Shown here one piece after another: positions 42,438 to 46,531 of a stretch of DNA of 46,531 bases. The position numbers and the translations under genes were made by a program. Within the stretch, counting starts at the first letter, position 1, and the number at the start of each line of letters is the position of its first letter. Below the pieces are notes generated by a model. That model saw only the letters and a program-made list of their open reading frames with translations. It was not told the origin of the DNA and made no database searches. The stretch is from Thermoproteota archaeon. Its GTDB lineage: Archaea > Thermoproteota > Thermoprotei_A > Sulfolobales > Acidilobaceae. The DNA is taken from positions 1-46,531 of the forward strand of contig JAUQQR010000008.1 of NCBI GenBank assembly GCA_030549835.1. The letters run 5' to 3'.

Positions 42438-42620
42438 TTAAAGCTTCCTTAGTCGTTTGTCCCTAGATTTCACATCTAGGGACTTCCACCTCGCCTACGT
42501 GGATTTAGGTATACACGTAGATTCATGGGTTGCTGTCGAGCCCAACATCATGGGGCTCCCATCTAGCCTTAGCTCCGGAAAGCTTAGAGCAATGCTCCTA
42601 TCACCACCCAGAACTTTGAG
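42438..42620 (-). ncRNA. omega-RNA-like 3' end of the TnpB remnant
   Basis: In TnpB elements the guide RNA scaffold overlaps the 3' end of tnpB and the right end. Here two hairpins stand in that place: CTACGTG/CACGTAG (42495-42501 with 42514-42520) and a perfect 10-bp stem GTCCCTAGAT/ATCTAGGGAC (42459-42468 with 42474-42483). Relict; expression unknown. Confidence 0.45.
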
Positions 42621-43706
42621 GTGTAGGTTGTAGCTTAACCACCAGTACTACATGTTCCTATTCTTGAGTTATTGCTATATTTAATTTCTGCCCTATGCAT
42701 TTGACATATTTTGAGGTGTTCTTCGGATCTTTATATAGTGCTGGAGCACCGTAGTCTCTTGACTTCTCATCTATAGCTCTCTGAACTTCTCTAAGAGATG
42801 CTTGGCATATCCTGTGCCTAAGCTGCTTATCCATAATTCTTCTTACTATGTTTTAGCAAGTCTTTTTCCAAGATTCTCCATAACGATAGCATATCCACGT
42901 TTAACAGATTCTCTTACGATGATATTAGCAATCTTCCACCTAATATCACTCTTCATATATCTCCCTAAGCTTTCTCATAATCTTATTCTTAATCCTACAT
43001 CCAACTCTATAGAGCTCATCGTACTTCTTCTTGACGTGCTCCCTCCTCTAGTAGTATCCTAATGTAATCTCCCTCATATTAGTTTCGAAGAGTTAAACTC
43101 TACCATAAATTAGGATAGCGGCACTATTCTCATTAACATCTACCGCAACATGCACCTCGGCTGGTATAGCTCTACCTCCCTCTCGAATACAAAGTAGAAG
43201 GTGAGCCTCCTTTCTCCTCTACTCAACTTAACTTTACACTGAGATCTCAGTCTCCATCCAGAGTTAATGTATCTACAGAATTGCTTATGCGTATTGATGT
43301 CAACATTTAATTAGCCTTTAGGAGTAGCTATTCTAACACTAGCATAGCCTTCAAGCTCCCATAGGTGGTCATCAAGCCGTATTGATATGTTCTTAACCTC
43401 TGGATATTCTCTATTTGTTAAACATGTCTTTCTAAGCTTTAGAAAGCTCTTAGCTCTAATAGATGCATCCTGACATGCTGTATATACGTAGTATGATGGT
43501 AGATGTGAATATATGCTCCTCAAATCTCTATACTTTACTGCTTTAAGTCTAATAAATGAGGTTATACTACTTCTAACAGCATAGAGCAATAGTTGAATAA
43601 CAACATTCCTATACATCCCCTCAAGCTCTATAAATACACTAAATACTTTATGAGGTAACTTCTCAGACTCAACTACAATAGTCCTAGTTACTATCTTCTT
43701 CTCCAC
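42438..43706 (-). pseudogene. tnpB: TnpB (IS605/IS607 OrfB) pseudogene
   Basis: The first 131 residues are open (GTG 43706, EKKIVTRTIVVESEKLPHK, stop at 43311). Downstream, other frames carry TnpB pieces in order: VDVNENSAA (RuvC-I-like), ESVKRGYAIVMENLGKRLAK (RuvC-II-like), DYGAPALYKDPKNTSKY and NSRIGTCSTGG (zinc-finger remnant), then VLGGDRSIALS, GSTATHES and ARWKSLDVKSRD, ending at a TAA at 42438. The total span would encode about 422 residues, normal for TnpB. Several frameshifts and a stop in place of the usual Trp near the end disable it. Confidence 0.8.
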
Positions 43707-43710
43707 TCCC

Positions 43711-44322
43711 CTACATCTCTACTACTAGTTTTCTAAAGCCTTCTAATAGCTTCTTCTTCCTGATACTGTATAGTTTGCTAGCGAATGAAGTGATAATATC
43801 AATTAAGTCTTCTATAAGCTCTTGGCGGTATTTCTGGGCTCCTCGCCGAATACAGCCTCTATTCTCGCACTATGCTGGTTGAAGAAGTATTCTAAATGCT
43901 TGAAGCCAAATCTAGCTAATCCATCCCTGTAGGTTACAACTACAACCTTCACATGTTTAGAGGTAACTAGATCGATATAGTTTCCTCAATCCTTCCCTAT
44001 CCATCCTCAACCTGGATGCTATGCCAGTTAAAACCTACTACTCTATACCCTTTAGATGCATAATAATCTAGTAGGTAATTGACATGCCTCTCAAGATTAT
44101 CTCTCTGGCTGCTAGAGGATACTCTAGCATACACAGTAGCCCCAACTTCACTAGCATGAGACTCAGCAATCCTTCTAATCTCAATCTCAGAAACCCTAAT
44201 ACTTGCCACCAACAATCCTATCAGCCTTAATGTAACCTGCTCTAACCCACCTATGAAGAGTAGAGTAACTAATACCGAGCCTCCTACAATTTTCCCTAGA
44301 TCTCGATAACTTCTCAGACACC
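43711..44322 (-). pseudogene. tnpA: IS607-type serine recombinase (TnpA) pseudogene
   Basis: GTG 44322 opens a MerR-type helix-turn-helix (CRRLGISYSTLHRWVRAGYI, KADRIVGGKY). A one-base insertion then shifts the frame into RVSEIEIRRIAESHA and the resolvase catalytic motif VYARVSSSSQRDNLERHV. Further shifts separate MDREGLRKLYRS, KHVKVVVVTYRDGLARFGFK and LEYFFNQHSARIEAVFGEE before the TAG at 43711. Length and order match the roughly 200-residue IS607 TnpA; the product cannot be made intact. Confidence 0.82.
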
Positions 44323-44376
44323 ACTAAAGCTAGTAAAAATAACAAAACCAAAGCTTATAAACATTTTTTCTAAGAA

Positions 44377-44877
44377 TTAAGAAGGAAACGGCTTCCACAG
44401 TTTCTTAGTTAATACTTTTATTCCAGCACTTATGCCATCTAGTATTTTAGGGTTAAGTTGCATTCTAACCCTCTTAGATGGTGGGCTTATCTTACTTAGT
44501 TGCTCACTTAAGCTTAGGGCATGGCTTAAGACTACTTTAGATCCCTTATACTGCTCAGTTATAAATGCTTCAAATAATGGTGTCCAAACCTTAATATCTC
44601 TAGCTCTCCTAACTAATACTATGAATCCGCCTACTACTGGGCCTATCTCAGCCTTGAGCTTATAGGCCTTCACTAGTTTAGTCTTACTCTCAGCTTCAAT
44701 GAGTCCGTGCTTCATCAAAACGTCAACTATATTATTGAATAATTCTTCTACACCACGACCCCCAATCTTAACTAATGTAACCTCCCTAGCTTCAGGTGAG
44801 GATACCCTAAGCTGTAGAGAAGCACCTCTTATAGTAGACCTCAGGATAAGCCTATATTGTCTAGCCTCAACACTCAA
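44377..44877 (-). CDS. Crenarchaeal protein of unknown function
   Basis: About 166 residues, soluble, basic C-terminus. RQYRLILRSTIRGASLQLRV starts the N-terminal strand pair, then VTLVKIGGRGVEELFNNIVDVLMKHG and a central IGPVVGGFIVLVRRA. No catalytic motif is visible and I do not recognise the family. TTG 44877 is preferred: GGTG lies 6 bases upstream and a TATA-like AAGCTTAAAT is about 35 bases away; the longer frame to 44925 would run through that TATA. It is divergent from the small membrane protein at 44953. Confidence 0.65.
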   Translation of the reverse strand: MSVEARQYRLILRSTIRGASLQLRVSSPEAREVTLVKIGGRGVEELFNNIVDVLMKHGLIEAESKTKLVKAYKLKAEIGPVVGGFIVLVRRARDIKVWTPLFEAFITEQYKGSKVVLSHALSLSEQLSKISPPSKRVRMQLNPKILDGISAGIKVLTKKLWKPFPS

Positions 44878-44952
44878 CCTAGACACCAAGCTATATAGTA
44901 TGAGTACAAGCTTAAATATACTCAAATAGACACAGTAGGGTGGTATACTCGG

Positions 44953-45195
44953 ATGGTCTCAGCTAGAGTACTAGGATCTATACTAGCACTTACAGGCATA
45001 ACTAGCGGGGTAGCATATGCATACCTAATACTGTATACTAGAGAAGAGATATCAATACTAGTATTAAAAGTAACAGCTGCATTAATAGCACTAATAGTAG
45101 GATCATTAATAGCAGGAGTAGGAATAGCCCTAATACTAGGGTGGAGAGAATATGAAGAAGCTAAGAGGAGAATGAGAGAGAAAGGCTACGAGTAG
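44953..45195 (+). CDS. Small two-helix membrane protein
   Basis: 80 residues with two hydrophobic segments (about residues 7-28 and 35-63) and a charged C-terminal helix (REYEEAKRRMREKG). ATG 44953 has GGGTGG about 9 bases upstream. Not recognised as a known family; the topology is consistent with a membrane adaptor. It converges on the TenA-like gene with 5 bases between stops. Confidence 0.7.
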   Translation: MVSARVLGSILALTGITSGVAYAYLILYTREEISILVLKVTAALIALIVGSLIAGVGIALILGWREYEEAKRRMREKGYE

Positions 45196-45200
45196 TTAAA

Positions 45201-45842
45201 CTAATCCATCCTATACGATGAGTCCCAGAACATAATCTCATATCTTAGAGCTCTCTCAAAGAATGGATGAAGCTGTTCTAAGCTTAGATTAGATTTATCG
45301 ATAGCATCTCTCAGTATATATACAAGCTTTCTATAGTCGTCACTTAAATATGTTAAAGCCCATACCCTATAGACTTCAACTTTATTATCCTTAAGCTTAT
45401 CCTTATGCAACTCAGCAATATCCATATAAGTCCACATACATGGTAGAATACTAGCTAGTCCAGAATAGAAGTTCTCAAGTGAAGCTGTAGCTATCAAGAA
45501 GCTCATATAGGATACATTAGTCATATTCGGCTTAGTCTTAATAGCATCATCTATAGTTAAGTTAAGCATATTAAGTAGCCTCCTATAATTCTCCATCTCA
45601 CCAGTAACAGTACCATAGGCTAACTCTAAGGCTAACCTAGCTAGCTCAAGAGTAGGAGCTTTAGCTGCAAGTAGACTTAAAACTTTAACCATAGAGACTA
45701 AGTAGTTATAATCTTGTAGTATATAGTATTTAAACTTCTCTAAGGGCAAACTACCACTATAAAGCTCAACAACAAAAGGATGATTCAAATCCATAACCCA
45801 TAAATCATATAAGCTATCCCTTAACTTCATAGATAAACTCAA
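45201..45842 (-). CDS. tenA: TenA-like thiaminase/aminopyrimidine hydrolase family protein
   Basis: All-helical protein of about 213 residues. SLYDLWVMDLNHPFVVELYSG then YYILQDYNYL match the TenA N-terminus; LPCMWTYMDIA contains the active-site Cys and YEIMFWDSSY the C-terminal Glu. TenA recycles the pyrimidine part of damaged thiamin, but some family members are only TenA-like with other roles. No thiamin gene is linked. TTG 45842 (GGTG upstream) is preferred; ATG 45830 and a start at 45863 are alternatives. Confidence 0.8.
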   Translation of the reverse strand: MSLSMKLRDSLYDLWVMDLNHPFVVELYSGSLPLEKFKYYILQDYNYLVSMVKVLSLLAAKAPTLELARLALELAYGTVTGEMENYRRLLNMLNLTIDDAIKTKPNMTNVSYMSFLIATASLENFYSGLASILPCMWTYMDIAELHKDKLKDNKVEVYRVWALTYLSDDYRKLVYILRDAIDKSNLSLEQLHPFFERALRYEIMFWDSSYRMD

Positions 45843-45933
45843 ATTAATACACCAAACTAGCATATAACCCTAAAACAGTTATATACTTATAAATAACTGA
45901 GTTAATACTACTTAAGAATAATCCCACGGGGGT

Positions 45934-46455
45934 TTAGCTGATATAAGCCTCAATAACAATCATATCAGGCTCCTCAGATGGTCTTATACTAGCATTAAAT
46001 TTTTGAGCTATCATAATAGCCGGTATATTACTCCTCCTAGTGTAAGCTATAAGTCTCTTAACTCCAAGCTCTCTACATACCCTAGCTAAACTCCTAGATA
46101 GAGCCATCCCCAGCCCTCTCCTCCTATACTCTCTAGCTACTACTACTCCAACTTCTACAGAGTCAATTTTATAAGACACTGCTTCAGCCATACCAACTAC
46201 TCTATTATTAACCTCAGCTACAATTACTACAGCTCTACCTTCAATTAAGTTATCAACATATGATTTAAAATACTTAATTACATGATGGAATCTACTATAA
46301 ATAGTATCTAAGTCTAAAGATTCTAAAAATCCAACTAATTTATCCCTATCAGATATACAAGCTCCTCTAATAATAACTCTAACTCCATTAACCTTTAACT
46401 CCTCAAATACGATACCACAGGCCGGGAGATCTACTATATCACTATTCACAGTCAA
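45934..46455 (-). CDS. GNAT-family N-acetyltransferase
   Basis: Acetyl-CoA-dependent acetyltransferase of about 173 residues. The core is AVVIVAEVNNRVVGMAEAVS, then VEVGVVVAREYRRRGLGMALS, where RRRGLG is the acetyl-CoA pyrophosphate loop, and CRELGVKRLIAYTRRSN for the last strands. The substrate is unknown. The start is uncertain: TTG 46455, GTG 46458 and GTG 46449 are all possible, the last fitting a leaderless transcript from TATA-like ATTTATAA at 46468-46475. The frame remains open to 46515 but lacks a convincing start there. Confidence 0.82.
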   Translation of the reverse strand: MTVNSDIVDLPACGIVFEELKVNGVRVIIRGACISDRDKLVGFLESLDLDTIYSRFHHVIKYFKSYVDNLIEGRAVVIVAEVNNRVVGMAEAVSYKIDSVEVGVVVAREYRRRGLGMALSRSLARVCRELGVKRLIAYTRRSNIPAIMIAQKFNASIRPSEEPDMIVIEAYIS

Positions 46456-46531
46456 CACTTCACATCCATTTATAATGTAACGATAAAGATATATATACAC
46501 GACAAATATATACACGTTTAGCTTAACATCC

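Larger units (their letters stand above)
42438..44322 (-). mobile_element. Decayed IS607-type insertion sequence (tnpA-tnpB)
   Basis: A serine-recombinase remnant followed by a TnpB remnant, minus strand, in the order and spacing of IS607-family elements. Both genes carry frameshifts and stops, so the element is dead. Limits are given by the coding remnants; terminal repeats and target duplication could not be fixed by eye. Confidence 0.8.

Overview
The window looks like chromosomal DNA of a hyperthermophilic crenarchaeon (class Thermoprotei, probably Desulfurococcales or Ignisphaera-like). Pointers are archaeal translation and transcription genes (aIF5B, aIF2-gamma, S6e, RpoE', Spt4), ESCRT-III/Vps4 (CdvB/CdvC) cell-division genes, an archaeal RNase P RNA, an intron-bearing tRNA-Tyr, a stand-alone 5S rRNA gene, AT-rich DNA in which the stable RNAs stand out as GC-rich islands, and many TTG/GTG starts preceded by GGTG-type ribosome binding sites. 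The species is an inference; no database was searched.

Layout. 1-6.8 kb: the end of an HTH_10-type regulator at the left edge, a hydantoinase/oxoprolinase-like operon (hyuA-hyuB, minus) facing a sodium:solute symporter with a small membrane partner, and a frameshifted drug/metabolite-transporter pseudogene. 6.8-15.1 kb: information-processing block with aIF5B divergent from S6e-aIF2gamma-PIN-RpoE'-Spt4, then a DHH phosphoesterase and an XPF-like nuclease; on the minus strand, prefoldin beta, a DUF3194-like protein and a Pcc1-like KEOPS subunit, preceded by RNase P RNA. 15.2-22.3 kb: polyamine decarboxylase, RNase Z-like hydrolase, M20 peptidase, tRNA-Tyr, a RecB-like nuclease, a TusA-like/cysteine desulfurase pair, an H-protein-like lipoyl carrier, threonine synthase and tRNA-Arg.

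22.3-30.5 kb: MFS transporter, M19 dipeptidase, class II aldolase, aKMT-like methyltransferase, RidA next to threonine deaminase, the pantoate pair panE-panB and a cytoplasmic molybdopterin-type oxidoreductase. 30.5-36.3 kb: de novo pyrimidine genes pyrI-pyrC-pyrD (plus) and pyrB (minus), separated by about 2.1 kb that holds an unrecognised GC-rich RNA-like island, an orphan winged-helix protein and an antisense mini-gene. 36.3-42.4 kb: tRNA methylthiotransferase, a tiny protein that is about 70% glutamate, a spermidine-synthase-like methyltransferase, cdvC-cdvB, 5S rRNA and a protein with a degenerate P-loop. 42.4-44.3 kb: a decayed IS607-type transposon (serine recombinase plus TnpB, with an omega-RNA-like 3' end). 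44.4 kb to the end: two small unknown genes, a TenA-like protein and a GNAT acetyltransferase.

No CRISPR array, intact mobile element or defence island was seen. The items most worth following are the hyperacidic mini-protein (37701-37865), the GC-rich RNA-like island and neighbours between pyrD and pyrB, the cysteine desulfurase that appears to start at CTG, and the decayed TnpB with recognisable 3' hairpins.
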